A stretch of 64,000 nt of DNA from JABMQB01 sp964575025 (GCA_964575025.1 CAZNPV010000015.1:9481-73480), one strand, 5' to 3'; shown: positions 9,160-16,466, numbered from the stretch's first letter. Made by a program: numbers and translations. Notes: generated by a model from the sequence alone, not told the origin.

Positions 9160-9657
9160 ATGAAGCGAATTGTAATTGTAAGGCATGCCAAGTCAGTCCC
9201 TTACGGATATGATGATGATTTTAACCGGAATCTGAAGGAACCGCGGGGATTTACCGATCCCCAAAAAGTAAGCAGGGAACTGCAGAAGCAGCAGATCCTT
9301 CCAGACCTGATGGTATCGAGTCCGGCCCTGAGGGCACGTAAAACAGCCCATATTTTTGCTGAGACGTTTGCCTACCCGGCAGAAAAGATTCAACTGGAAG
9401 ACGACCTGTATGAAGGGATATCCACCCATGAATTTTTGGAGCGGTTGCATTCCCTGCCGGATCAGCATACTACCGTTTATTTTTTCGGTCACAATCCGAC
9501 CCTTTACTACCTGATCCGGGGTCTGGCTCCCTCTTTCAACGACTGTGTGCCGACCAGTTCTTCTGTGATCATTGATTTTAAGGAGGATACCTGGGAAACG
9601 ATTTCCCTGGGAAGCGGATTGGTGACCTTACAGCTGATCCCGCGCATGCTGAACTAA
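9160..9657 (+). CDS. SixA-like histidine phosphatase
   Basis: A 165-residue member of the histidine phosphatase superfamily. RHAKS (residues 8-12) holds the catalytic histidine, and SSPALRARKTA plus FFGHNPTL are the other conserved blocks of the SixA subgroup. SixA in E. coli dephosphorylates phosphohistidine of the nitrogen phosphotransferase system; here the substrate is not shown. It is followed after 45 bases by rsmE, which has its own promoter box. Confidence 0.88.
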   Translation: MKRIVIVRHAKSVPYGYDDDFNRNLKEPRGFTDPQKVSRELQKQQILPDLMVSSPALRARKTAHIFAETFAYPAEKIQLEDDLYEGISTHEFLERLHSLPDQHTTVYFFGHNPTLYYLIRGLAPSFNDCVPTSSSVIIDFKEDTWETISLGSGLVTLQLIPRMLN

Positions 9658-9677
9658 ACAGGCTGCCCCATTTTTAT

Positions 9678-9685
9678 TATCTTTG
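9678..9685 (+). promoter_or_regulatory. -7 box (TATCTTTG) for rsmE
   Basis: TATCTTTG fits TAnnTTTG and lies 18 bases before the rsmE start codon. Confidence 0.5.
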
Positions 9686-9702
9686 GCCCGGTAAAAAAAG
9701 CT

Positions 9703-10404
9703 ATGTGTCTATTTTTCAAACCCGATATTCCGGGCCCTACGATCCAACTGGATGAAGCAGAATCCCGGCACTGCATCCGGGTGCTCAGGCTTACGGAAGG
9801 AAGCCAGGTAATCCTCGTTGACGGCAGGGGCGGCTGGTATAAAGCAGCCATCATGGATCCTGATCCCAAAAAGTGCAGGCTCTCAATCATCCACCACCAG
9901 GAAAATATGGGCAAACGCAACTACCGGCTACACATTGCGATCGCTCCCCCGAAAAATCCCAGCCGCATGGAATGGTTCCTGGAAAAGGCAACCGAAATAG
10001 GAATTGATGAAATAACCCCTCTCCTCACCTCCCGTTCTGAACGGAAAAAAATAAACACCAGGAGAATGGAAAAGATACTCATCTCGGCAATGAAACAATC
10101 CCGCAAAGCTTTTTTGCCGGCATTGAATCCGCTGACTCCCTTTTTGACGGTTGTTAATCAACCCTTTGAGGGGCAGAAATTTGTTGCTACCTGCCTCACA
10201 GGAACAAATAAACATTTAAAAGATTCCGCAGGGAAAGGCAAAAATGTTCTAATTTTGATCGGCCCGGAAGGAGACTTTTCGGAAGAAGAGATCAGGGAAG
10301 CTGCAACCAACGGGTTTAAAGAAATATCCCTGGGCACTTCCCGGTTACGAACAGAAACAGCAGGAATTGCAGCCTGCCATACAGTGAACCTGATAAATGA
10401 TTGA
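9703..10404 (+). CDS. rsmE: 16S rRNA m3U1498 methyltransferase
   Basis: A SPOUT-fold methyltransferase that methylates U1498 of 16S rRNA. The 233-residue length is typical. Visible family blocks are the N-terminal PUA-like segment (DEAESRHCIRVLRL), the KATEIGIDEITPLLTSRSER block, and the SAM-binding knot IGPEGDFSEEE with LGTSRLRTETAGI at the C-terminus. The next gene begins within or just after its stop codon, so the two are one transcription unit. Confidence 0.96.
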   Translation: MCLFFKPDIPGPTIQLDEAESRHCIRVLRLTEGSQVILVDGRGGWYKAAIMDPDPKKCRLSIIHHQENMGKRNYRLHIAIAPPKNPSRMEWFLEKATEIGIDEITPLLTSRSERKKINTRRMEKILISAMKQSRKAFLPALNPLTPFLTVVNQPFEGQKFVATCLTGTNKHLKDSAGKGKNVLILIGPEGDFSEEEIREAATNGFKEISLGTSRLRTETAGIAACHTVNLIND

Positions 10405-10405
10405 T

Positions 10406-11062
10406 ATGAAGAGATGGGTTACAATGATCGGGGTGTTATTACTAACCACCTGCCTCTCAGGGCAGAGCGGGTCCGTAAGAATTGCCCTGGTAAAATACAA
10501 CGGAGGAGGTGACTGGTATTCAGACCCTACGGCTCTGCCGAACCTGATCGAATTCTGCAACCAGACATTAAACACCTCTATCGTGCCTACCCCGGCAACC
10601 GTAGAAGTGGGCAGCCAGGAACTTTTTAACTACCCCTTTGTGCACCTCACCGGACATGGAAACATTGTGCTCTCAGAAAGCGATGCCCGAAACCTGAGAC
10701 TTTACCTGGAAGGCGGAGGTTTTCTTCATGTGGATGACAACTATGGCATCGATGAATATTTCCGAAGGGAAATAAAAAAAGTATTTCCCGAGAAAGAACT
10801 CATCGAGCTTCCTCCCGACCATCCGATCTTTAATCAACGCTTTACATTTCCACAGGGATTGCCTAAAATCCATGAACACGACAATAAACCGCCCCAGGCC
10901 TTCGGATTGTTTGTTGGGGAACGCCTGGTGTGCCTCTACACCTATGAATCAGACCTCGGCGATGGATGGGAAGACCCCGAGATACACAGCGACCCCGAAG
11001 AAGTGAGGCTAAAAGCCCTCCGGATGGGAGCCAACATAGTGGAGTACGTCTTTAAGCAGTAA
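10406..11062 (+). CDS. DUF4159 protein with signal peptide
   Basis: A 218-residue exported protein of the DUF4159 family. The N-terminus MKRWVTMIGVLLLTTCLSG is a signal peptide. The body carries LVKYNGGGDWYSDPTALPNL, HLTGHGNIVLSE and YLEGGGFLHVDDNYG, which suit a ThuA/GATase-like fold. The function is unknown. I chose the ATG at 10406 because it gives a clean signal peptide; an ATG at 10397 would add three residues and overlap rsmE by 8 bases. The rsmE-DUF4159 adjacency is common in Bacteroidota. Confidence 0.85.
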   Translation: MKRWVTMIGVLLLTTCLSGQSGSVRIALVKYNGGGDWYSDPTALPNLIEFCNQTLNTSIVPTPATVEVGSQELFNYPFVHLTGHGNIVLSESDARNLRLYLEGGGFLHVDDNYGIDEYFRREIKKVFPEKELIELPPDHPIFNQRFTFPQGLPKIHEHDNKPPQAFGLFVGERLVCLYTYESDLGDGWEDPEIHSDPEEVRLKALRMGANIVEYVFKQ

Positions 11063-11074
11063 ATCATTTCATTG

Positions 11075-12037
11075 TCATACTGCTTCAATCGTCGAGGGTG
11101 GTTTTGTGGCAATGTTGTATGTTACGCTCACGACACCCGGCACTTCACGGATGATCTCCTGAGCCATTTTCTCCAGTTTCTCAAAGGGCAGCCGGGTTGG
11201 GGAAGCGGTTCTGGCGTCGATGCTGTCCCAGCAGCGTATTTCGATCTGCTGTCCGAAATCCCGTTTTCCTTCGCGCATACCTGTCACGCGGTCCTCATGG
11301 AGGATTCCCATATACTGAAAAGCCTTTGTATCCTTCAGGTTTCGTTCCACCACTGCGGTAGCTTTACGCACGGTATCGAGTTTTCCGGCCGTCACTTCAC
11401 CGATGATGCGAGCTGACAGAGCCGGCCCCGGGAAGGGAATTCGGTTGAACAGTTCTTCGGGCAATCCCAGGGCGCGCCCCACAGCTCTGACTCCGTCTTT
11501 CCTCAGCTGTATCAGCGGTTCCAGGATGCGGTAGCCAAAGGTTTCCTGGGGATCAATCCCCAGTTGTTCAAACACGTTATGTTGTCGCTTGACACCAGCT
11601 ACGGTTTCATCGATATCTGTGAGGATGGTTCCCTGGAGAAGAAAGGTTGCCCCGCTCTCGCGTACGATGCGTCCAAACACGTGGCGGTAAAAAGTCTGGG
11701 TTATAGCCTCGCGTTTTTCTTCAGGATCGGTAAGCCCCTTGAGGGCCTCAAGAAATTCACTGCGGGCATCCACGATGTCGATCGGGACTCCCAGCTTCTT
11801 GAAAAAGCCGGCCACCTCCTCAGGTTCTCCTTCCCGCATGAGGCCGTTGTCGATAAAAACGGTTTTCAGGCGATTGCCCAGGGCTTTGTGTCCCAGCAGG
11901 GTTACCACGGAAGAATCAACACCCCCTGAAAGGGCATTGATGGCTATCCCCGTTCCTACGGCTTTTTGAATCTCATCAACCTGTTTTTGAATGAATCCGG
12001 CAGGATCCAGATCCTGTATGGTAATCTCTTTCTTCAT
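11075..12037 (-). CDS. guaA: GMP synthetase (ATP pyrophosphatase + dimerisation domain) without glutaminase domain
   Basis: The 320-residue protein has the PP-loop SGGVDSSVV, FIDNGLMREGE, LLQGT and the C-terminal block RIPFPGPALSARIIGEVT ending in PPSTIEAV (IEWE-like end). These are the ATP-pyrophosphatase and dimerisation domains of GMP synthase, which makes GMP from XMP. The roughly 190-residue class I glutamine amidotransferase domain found in ordinary bacterial GuaA is absent, and no glutaminase gene is adjacent. This is the two-subunit (GuaAa/GuaAb, archaeal-style) layout. It may use ammonia or a glutaminase encoded elsewhere. Convergent with the DUF4159 gene. The call is sure for the domain; whether it is the main GMP synthase is open. 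Confidence 0.88.
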   Translation of the reverse strand: MKKEITIQDLDPAGFIQKQVDEIQKAVGTGIAINALSGGVDSSVVTLLGHKALGNRLKTVFIDNGLMREGEPEEVAGFFKKLGVPIDIVDARSEFLEALKGLTDPEEKREAITQTFYRHVFGRIVRESGATFLLQGTILTDIDETVAGVKRQHNVFEQLGIDPQETFGYRILEPLIQLRKDGVRAVGRALGLPEELFNRIPFPGPALSARIIGEVTAGKLDTVRKATAVVERNLKDTKAFQYMGILHEDRVTGMREGKRDFGQQIEIRCWDSIDARTASPTRLPFEKLEKMAQEIIREVPGVVSVTYNIATKPPSTIEAV

Positions 12038-12132
12038 AATGATGGTTTTTTGTTTATGCCGGAAAGGTAAAAATTTTTAGCCGGATTTCATCGCCATGAG
12101 GAAGGTCCGTAGGGTTGGAAATAGATTGATCA

Positions 12133-12237
12133 GAGCAGAGGGCAGAGGGCAAAGGGCAGAGAGCAGAGAGCAGAGGGCAGAGGGCAAAGGGCAGAGAGCA
12201 GAGAGCAAAGGGCAGAGAGCAGAGAGCAGAGGGCAGA
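12133..12237. repeat. Heptamer minisatellite, 15 units of (G/A)GGCA(G/A)A-type
   Basis: Fifteen consecutive 7-base units with only two variable positions: GGGCAGA, GAGCAGA, GGGCAAA, GAGCAAA. It lies between guaA and the integrase relic and is non-coding. A second, unrelated-sequence heptamer array of the same architecture occurs at 53124-53446. Confidence 0.9.
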
Positions 12238-12352
12238 GCTCCGTGCTTAACCGATGTGGAGTTTAGCGCATTTTCTTTCTGTTTTGCATTTTTTACAAAT
12301 AATTGCTAATTTGCCTGAAAATAAAAAAAAACCCATGACACATCATCCCCTG

Positions 12353-12475
12353 ATACGATTGATTCCTGATATCCACAATAAAAAAAATACCATCAAAATT
12401 TACACCCATGTATCCAAATTAAATTTCGACAAGTTCATCAATCCGTTAGATGATTTATTTTTCAATGCAGGATAA
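12353..12475 (+). pseudogene. C-terminal relic of a tyrosine recombinase (integrase)
   Basis: The frame ending at 12475 reads NTIKIYTHVSKLNFDKFINP then LDDLF. This matches the standard C-terminus of Bacteroidota tyrosine recombinases (consensus about TTEIYTHVS...IKSPLDDL), which includes the catalytic Tyr of IYTHV. Everything upstream (the Arg-His-Arg domain) is gone, so this is a fragment about 40 residues long. It marks the left edge of the accessory island at 12-17 kb. Confidence 0.6.
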
Positions 12476-12625
12476 TCTTTGTTTATGGAGAACGTATGAT
12501 ATTTTCCCTAATAAAGGAGAATATATGAAAAGACAACAAACAAAATAAATTGGAGACCAGAAACCATCAAAAAACGGAGCGCTACCGAAAAACCAAATGA
12601 GTAGGACAACTAAAATTTAAACATT

Positions 12626-13069
12626 ATGAATCAAATTTTAAATTTCATTTTACTTAGTTATATTGGACCGCAAGAAATAATAATCCTTCTAATAATTCCT
12701 GCCCTATTCGTAATCCCTTTAATTTTTTATTTATTAACTCTTCAAAACACATTTAATGCAATTAGTGCAGAAAACCGTAAGATGCAATCAGGTGAAGTTT
12801 GGCTTACTTTAATACCATTATTTGGACTTGTTTGGCAATTTATTATTGTAAATAGATTAGCGGATTCATTAAAAGCTGAATTTGATGTAAAAAATATTAA
12901 AGTATATGAAGAAAGACCCGGAGTTGGAATAGGTATAGCTTATTGCATTTTATTTTGTTGTAGTATAATCCCTTTCGTTAATTTCTTGACTGGAGTAGCT
13001 GGAATTATTTGTTGGATAATTTATTGGTCAAAAATAAACAACTACAGAATAAAACTTAAACAGTTATAG
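12626..13069 (+). CDS. Uncharacterised multi-spanning membrane protein
   Basis: A 147-residue hydrophobic protein with about four membrane segments (around residues 15-40, 60-78, 105-125 and 125-140). It has the motif RKMQSGEVWLTLIPLFGLVWQF and, later, ERPGVGIGIAYCILFC. Similar proteins are common in Bacteroidota as stand-alone hypothetical genes. No enzymatic or transport motif is visible. Codon use is more AT-rich than in the housekeeping genes nearby, in line with the accessory region around it. Function unknown. Confidence 0.65.
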   Translation: MNQILNFILLSYIGPQEIIILLIIPALFVIPLIFYLLTLQNTFNAISAENRKMQSGEVWLTLIPLFGLVWQFIIVNRLADSLKAEFDVKNIKVYEERPGVGIGIAYCILFCCSIIPFVNFLTGVAGIICWIIYWSKINNYRIKLKQL

Positions 13070-13106
13070 AAACTCCCAATATAAGAAAATTGATTTCTAA
13101 AAGACA

Positions 13107-13343
13107 ATGCCAAAAGCAAAAATTATATATCAAGCTGACCAAGGAGTGATTGGGAAACATCTTGGTTCAAATGAGTGGGGAATGTATTCTGGACAGTTGA
13201 CCATTTATGAAAGAAAGATAAATCCGATTGTTTTACGTTTGAAAAGCGAGATTTACGATACTTTCATCGGAGAATTTATGGAAGATAAAAAGGATTTTAA
13301 AGGTGATTCTTTATCTGATGTATATGGAAAAATCGTATTATAA
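13107..13343 (+). CDS. Small hypothetical protein
   Basis: An open frame of 78 codons starting MPKAKIIYQADQGVIGKHLG. I do not recognise it. It is soluble-looking, has no signal peptide, and lies 37 bases after the membrane protein in the same AT-rich style. It could be genuine or the remains of a longer gene cut by the intron-like relic that follows. Confidence 0.35.
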   Translation: MPKAKIIYQADQGVIGKHLGSNEWGMYSGQLTIYERKINPIVLRLKSEIYDTFIGEFMEDKKDFKGDSLSDVYGKIVL

Positions 13344-13389
13344 AAACGGGATAATATTTCAGAACTAAAAATGCACGACGTCACAATTG

Positions 13390-13510
13390 AGTAGCCCGCC
13401 CCACTCCCGAAAAAACGGGACCAGGGATATACTCTCCCACCACTCCCGATGGACATCTGGATACGGTTCTTTCCGCTTGAAGCGGAACTGGCTGAACACG
13501 GCGGTTCGTT
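13390..13510 (-). mobile_element. Degenerate group II intron 3' end (copy 1)
   Basis: Read on the minus strand, the block runs from GAACCGCCGTGTTCAG through GTGGTGGGAGAG to GGGGCGGGCTACTCAATT. This resembles the domain V/VI 3' end of bacterial group II introns (GAACCGCC...GTACGGTGGTGTGAGAGG...CCTACTCGAT). The stem is altered by inserted short palindromes (TTCCGCTTGAAGCGGAA at 13471-13487, and TCCCG/CGGGA arms at 13405-13420). No reverse transcriptase frame survives. A second copy lies at 15684-15805. Bases 13511-13649 hold only further non-coding relic sequence. Confidence 0.45.
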
Positions 13511-13580
13511 AAGTCTTCAGGAATCCAAGGGATAATGGTCCATCCCATTTAACTGGTTTTGTTTCCCTGTTCCGCTTAAT

Positions 13581-13611
13581 GTAAGGCTTCCGCCAGCTGG
13601 CGGATCCTTAC
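13581..13611. repeat. 31-base GC-rich palindrome
   Basis: GTAAGG (13581-13586) and CCTTAC (13606-13611) flank the perfect 16-base palindrome TCCGCCAGCTGGCGGA (13589-13604). A related copy, TCCGTCAGCTGGCGGA, occurs at 16261-16276. These look like REP-type dispersed palindromes. Confidence 0.6.
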
Positions 13612-13649
13612 AGCATTTGGAACAACTTTTCATACCACCATCCGTCAGA

Positions 13650-14048
13650 CTGTGCAAAAACCAACCAACCTTTGTCAATAACTTAAGTTGCTGCAAGCCA
13701 ATATCCTGAAAGGTTTTTGATATCTTCCGGGTATCAATTACAAAAAAAATCAAAATCATGCCACACGTAATTGGCCAGCAACAAAACCAGATGATGATGT
13801 TCAACCTGGAAAGCTCTATTCCGCCGGATGCATTTGTAAGGGTTATCAATGGAAGGCAAAGAAAAAGTATTGGGTGAGGTTGGGCTTGAATTTATCGGCT
13901 ACAACCTGAAGCGCTGTGCCTCGATACTTGGCCTGGAAGAACTGTGTAAAGCACTGAAATAGTGCTGTTTGCCTGTTTTTTACCTCCTTTTCAGTACAAT
14001 TTTTAGCCTTTTTAAGCCAATAAATTTTGAAAACGGGTTTTTGCACAG
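13650..14048 (+). mobile_element. Internally deleted IS (IS1182/IS4-type) with 13-bp terminal inverted repeats
   Basis: CTGTGCAAAAACC (13650-13662) and its exact reverse complement GGTTTTTGCACAG (14036-14048) bound a 399-base element. Inside are the first ~30 and last ~34 codons of a transposase gene with the middle missing (13758-13962). It is therefore a non-autonomous, MITE-like derivative that could be moved only in trans. No clear target-site duplication is visible. Family assignment is from the transposase ends and is tentative. Confidence 0.7.
13758..13962 (+). pseudogene. Transposase remnant (N- and C-terminal ends only)
   Basis: The 5' part encodes MPHVIGQQQNQMMMFNLESS then IPPDAFVRVI, typical of the start of IS1182/IS4-type transposases. 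The 3' part, in another frame, encodes EVGLEFIGYNLKRCASILGL then EELCKALK and a stop, typical of the C-terminus. The central catalytic DDE region is deleted and the two ends are out of frame, so no functional protein is made. Confidence 0.65.
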
Positions 14049-14137
14049 ACTCCCTTTGGCGGTAATTAAAAGAGACATCAACGCAACCTCAAATCATTGA
14101 GATTCATCTTGGATTAGAAAAGAAATATTAGATTGAC

Positions 14138-14534
14138 ATGAAAAAAATATTAACTCTAACATTGTTCTTCCTGATAGTTATCGCTTGTTCAAAAGATGAC
14201 GACTTATTGATTCCTGCAGAATTTGATAATCCTAGCGTTATGATAGTATTCTGCCAAGCGTCAGTAGATGATACCTTAAGAATAGTGGAATACGAGTATA
14301 ACAACGATAATTTGATAAAAGAAACTTCAATTCAAAACGGAAAAGTACAGAGCGAGATAAGTTTCGATTATAATTCAGGAAAACAGATTAATTCAAATTC
14401 AAGACGGAGAAAATATTATAGAGGAAAATGATTACATTGATAAAAAACTGATTGAGAAAAGAACTTACTATTTCGGTATTGACCCGGGATTTGATATTTG
14501 TTATGGAAACTATATTTATAGATATGAATATTAA
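14138..14534 (+). pseudogene. Frameshifted small lipoprotein gene
   Basis: The start encodes MKKILTLTLFFLIVIACSKD, a lipoprotein signal peptide with the lipidated Cys at residue 17. The body looks like the YD/RHS-like or DUF4595-type lipoproteins of Bacteroidota (VEYEYNNDNLIKETSIQNGK). The original frame ends at 14431. A +1 shift near 14375-14395 opens a frame continuing ENRLIQIQDGENIIEEND to a stop at 14534, which fits the protein better. I therefore read this as one gene with a frameshift. An assembly error is an alternative. Confidence 0.6.
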
Positions 14535-14537
14535 CTA

Positions 14538-14640
14538 CCGGCGGCATCGTCCAACTCTATTTTATCCATTATTTATCCATACTGATTCTCATTCGCTTGT
14601 GATTGAAAATTTCAAGGCATTGTTGTATTTTTGCATGAAC
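14538..14640 (+). repeat. Leader/promoter-like repeat element, copy 1
   Basis: This stretch is clearly related to 21299-21400. It has a GGCGGCATCGTCCAAC head, a TATTTTATCCAT centre, and a GGCATTGTTGTATTTTTG tail running into GCATGAACAAT. A TAnnTTTG box (TATTTTTG, 14626-14633) lies at the 3' end, so the element would drive whatever is inserted behind it. Here no intact gene follows. The stretch 14535-14950 otherwise holds a 35-base repeat and a long palindrome, listed separately. Confidence 0.5.
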
Positions 14641-14695
14641 AATTATTATAATGGCATTCGATAGAATTCGCAAGCTCATTTCGATGGAACTTACG

Positions 14696-14730
14696 TTTCA
14701 ACATTTTTTCAGAGCTTTCAGTAAAGTGTG
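14696..14730 (+). repeat. 35-base exact repeat, copy 1
   Basis: Bases 14696-14730 (TTTCAACATTTTTTCAGAGC followed by TTTCAGTAAAGTGTG) are identical to 36570-36604, in the same orientation, 21.9 kb away. Both copies are intergenic and beside gene fragments. Confidence 0.85.
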
Positions 14731-14756
14731 CACATGCCCATGCTGGGCACACACAG

Positions 14757-14864
14757 CAATATAAGTAAGCTGGGAGTCAGTGGTTTAACAAAAGTTCGTA
14801 CATTTAATAAAATTTTTAATGGTCTGATAGGAAAGTGGCTCGGAATCCCAGCCTACTCATATTG
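14757..14864. repeat. Long imperfect palindrome (22-base arms) upstream of the MNT/HEPN pair
   Basis: The arm at 14757-14778 (CAATATAAGTAAGCTGGGAG plus TC) pairs with 14843-14864 with 19 of 22 matches, around a 64-base loop. The fold and its place between a repeat and a gene pair recall recombination sites of cassette arrays (attC-like) or an IS end. It carries no obvious core-site pair, so the nature is open. Confidence 0.65.
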
Positions 14865-14927
14865 GCAAGTTAGGGTTAAGTGGTAGAGACACCCAATACA
14901 AATTATAAAAAATTCTGATTGATTTCT

Positions 14928-14935
14928 TATATTTG
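14928..14935 (+). promoter_or_regulatory. -7 box (TATATTTG) for the toxin-antitoxin pair
   Basis: TATATTTG fits TAnnTTTG and lies 16 bases before the MNT start codon. Confidence 0.5.
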
Positions 14936-14950
14936 TATAAATGATTTAAA

Positions 14951-15274
14951 ATGACAAATAATAAAGTTAAAATATTAAACGATTTAAAACATAGTCTTTC
15001 AAAACGACTAAGTGATAATTTGATTGATATTGTTTTATTTGGTTCTCAATTAGTGGATACAAATAAGCTAGACTCTGATTACGATATTCTTATTTTAGTT
15101 AAAAACAAGACTGATTGGAGATTGGAACGAGAGATATCAGATATTTGTTATGATATTGATTTAAAATATGGTATTTTGACAGATACCCATATATTAAGTG
15201 AAGCAGATTTAGACACACCAAGAGGTAAACAACCAATTTTTGTAAATGCCATTAACCAAGGATTTCACGCATGA
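14951..15274 (+). CDS. MNT-type nucleotidyltransferase (MntA-like antitoxin)
   Basis: A 107-residue minimal nucleotidyltransferase. The motif FGSQLVDTNKLDSDYDILIL contains the GS and the DxD (DSDYD) pair typical of the Pol-beta-superfamily MNT group. In MntA/HepT systems the MNT protein neutralises the HEPN toxin, in known cases by adenylylating it. It overlaps the following HEPN gene by 4 bases (ATGA), a strong sign of co-translation. Its low GC and isolated setting in a degraded island suggest acquisition as a mobile module. Confidence 0.85.
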   Translation: MTNNKVKILNDLKHSLSKRLSDNLIDIVLFGSQLVDTNKLDSDYDILILVKNKTDWRLEREISDICYDIDLKYGILTDTHILSEADLDTPRGKQPIFVNAINQGFHA

Positions 15275-15666
15275 TAAACGAAAGTGATAGAAATTCTTTA
15301 GTTAAATATCGAATATTACAAGCCAAAGATACAATTGAATTGGCAAAATTTCTGATTGACTCAAATCGATTAACTGTTGCTGTAAATCGTATCTATTATG
15401 GACTATATTATTCGATAACAGCATTAGCGATTAAAAAACAATTTGAGACTTCAAAACATGCTCAACTTATTGGCTGGTTTAATAAAGAGTATATCGCAAC
15501 AGACATTTTAGATAGGAGATTTGGGAAAATTCTTCGTAATGCATATCAAAATAGGACTAAGGGAGATTATGACGCATTTGTGACCTTTGAAAAAGATGAG
15601 GTTGTTGATATGTATTATGAAATGATTGATTTTATAAAAGAAATTGAAAAATTAATAGAAAAATAA
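15271..15666 (+). CDS. HEPN-domain protein (HepT/UPF0332-like toxin)
   Basis: A 131-residue all-helical protein. VNRIYYGLYYSITAL matches the NRxYYxxxY signature of the UPF0332 branch of HEPN proteins, and LRNAYQNRTKGDYDAF matches the second conserved block, which replaces the classical RNase Rx4-6H motif. It is coupled to the MNT gene by an ATGA overlap. The pair is read as a toxin-antitoxin system; whether this branch has RNase activity is not certain from sequence. It looks intact. Confidence 0.82.
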   Translation: MINESDRNSLVKYRILQAKDTIELAKFLIDSNRLTVAVNRIYYGLYYSITALAIKKQFETSKHAQLIGWFNKEYIATDILDRRFGKILRNAYQNRTKGDYDAFVTFEKDEVVDMYYEMIDFIKEIEKLIEK

Positions 15667-15683
15667 CCACCAAACCCTAGTCG

Positions 15684-15805
15684 AGTAGGCGGCCGGTGAG
15701 CCGTTAAGCCCACCGGAGCACCTCTCACACCACTCCCGATGGACATCGGGATACGGGTCTTTCCGCTTGCAGCGGAACAGGCTGTACACGGCCTCGAAGT
15801 ATCGG
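15684..15805 (-). mobile_element. Degenerate group II intron 3' end (copy 2)
   Basis: On the minus strand the block reads GGCCGTGTACAGCC ... GGGAGTGGTGTGAGAGGTGC ... CACCGGCCGCCTACTCGAC, closer than copy 1 to the group II intron domain V/VI consensus. Two perfect palindromes are embedded: TTCCGCTTGCAGCGGAA (15761-15777) and TCCCGATGGACATCGGGA (15734-15751). No maturase frame is attached. It directly follows the HEPN gene. Bases 15806-16051 contain no gene I can support. Confidence 0.5.
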
Positions 15806-16051
15806 GGCCAGATATCAGTATTTCGCTCTTTTCACCAAAATACCTTCTGCCGTTATTTATGATTTTGAGCGCAGTCATGTTTTTAATAGGTTACTTATGG
15901 TACTGCAACTCTGAAAAGTATTATAAACTTACGGATAACAATTAAGGTCATTAAACATTTGGATGTCAGTAGTTTGCCAAGGTTTCTGCCACGCATAAAT
16001 CTTCTCCCTCGGTGGATACGAACGAAGCACGCACTCCCCAACCGTTTCATA

Positions 16052-16440
16052 GTGTGCCGGGAAGCAGAACATCGGCAACATAAAGTTCTGCATGCTGTAA
16101 ATAAGATGGAGGAATCCGGCGGTTGCCGGATGAACCTCCGGTGCCGTCTTACAGGAGGGGGCTTCAAACTACCCAAAGGTGCTGTGATAAAGAGTTATGG
16201 AACTGAGCGTTTGGGAAAAATCATGCCATGAGCATGTACAGGTATGGATACAGGAGTTGATCCGTCAGCTGGCGGAGAACCATTGAAGAGGAGCCGGGAA
16301 GTTACAACCTCCGGTCAAAAGCCATAGAGTATGAACCGTGGTTATAAGTACAGCGGAAGTCTGCTTACTGGCTGTACGGCCGGCGTCATACAGATGGCAA
16401 GACCTGTAAGACGGGCTTATTGAGGTTCAACATAACCTAC
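16052..16440 (+). other. Structured non-coding relic, possibly group II intron 5' region
   Basis: No coding frame is supported. The stretch begins with GTGTGCC, compatible with the GUGYG 5' end of group II introns, and has many paired segments, for example CGGCGGTTGCCGG, the palindrome TCCGTCAGCTGGCGGA (16261-16276), and CTGTACGGCCGGCGTC. GTACAGGTATGG recurs at 17124-17135. A truncated intron is the best reading, but a degraded IS is possible. Confidence 0.3.
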
Positions 16441-16466
16441 CTGAATCGATTGAAATAATTCTTTTT

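Noticed and set aside
14757..14864. True integron attC site
   Set aside because: The conserved R/Y core boxes (RYYYAAC/GTTRRRY) are not seen at the arms and no integron integrase is present. Only a palindrome is claimed.
15739..16231. Small plus-strand frames of 68 and 90 codons in the intron-like relics
   Set aside because: They cross palindromes and structured relic sequence, lack any family resemblance, and are not flanked by promoters or ribosome-binding sites.
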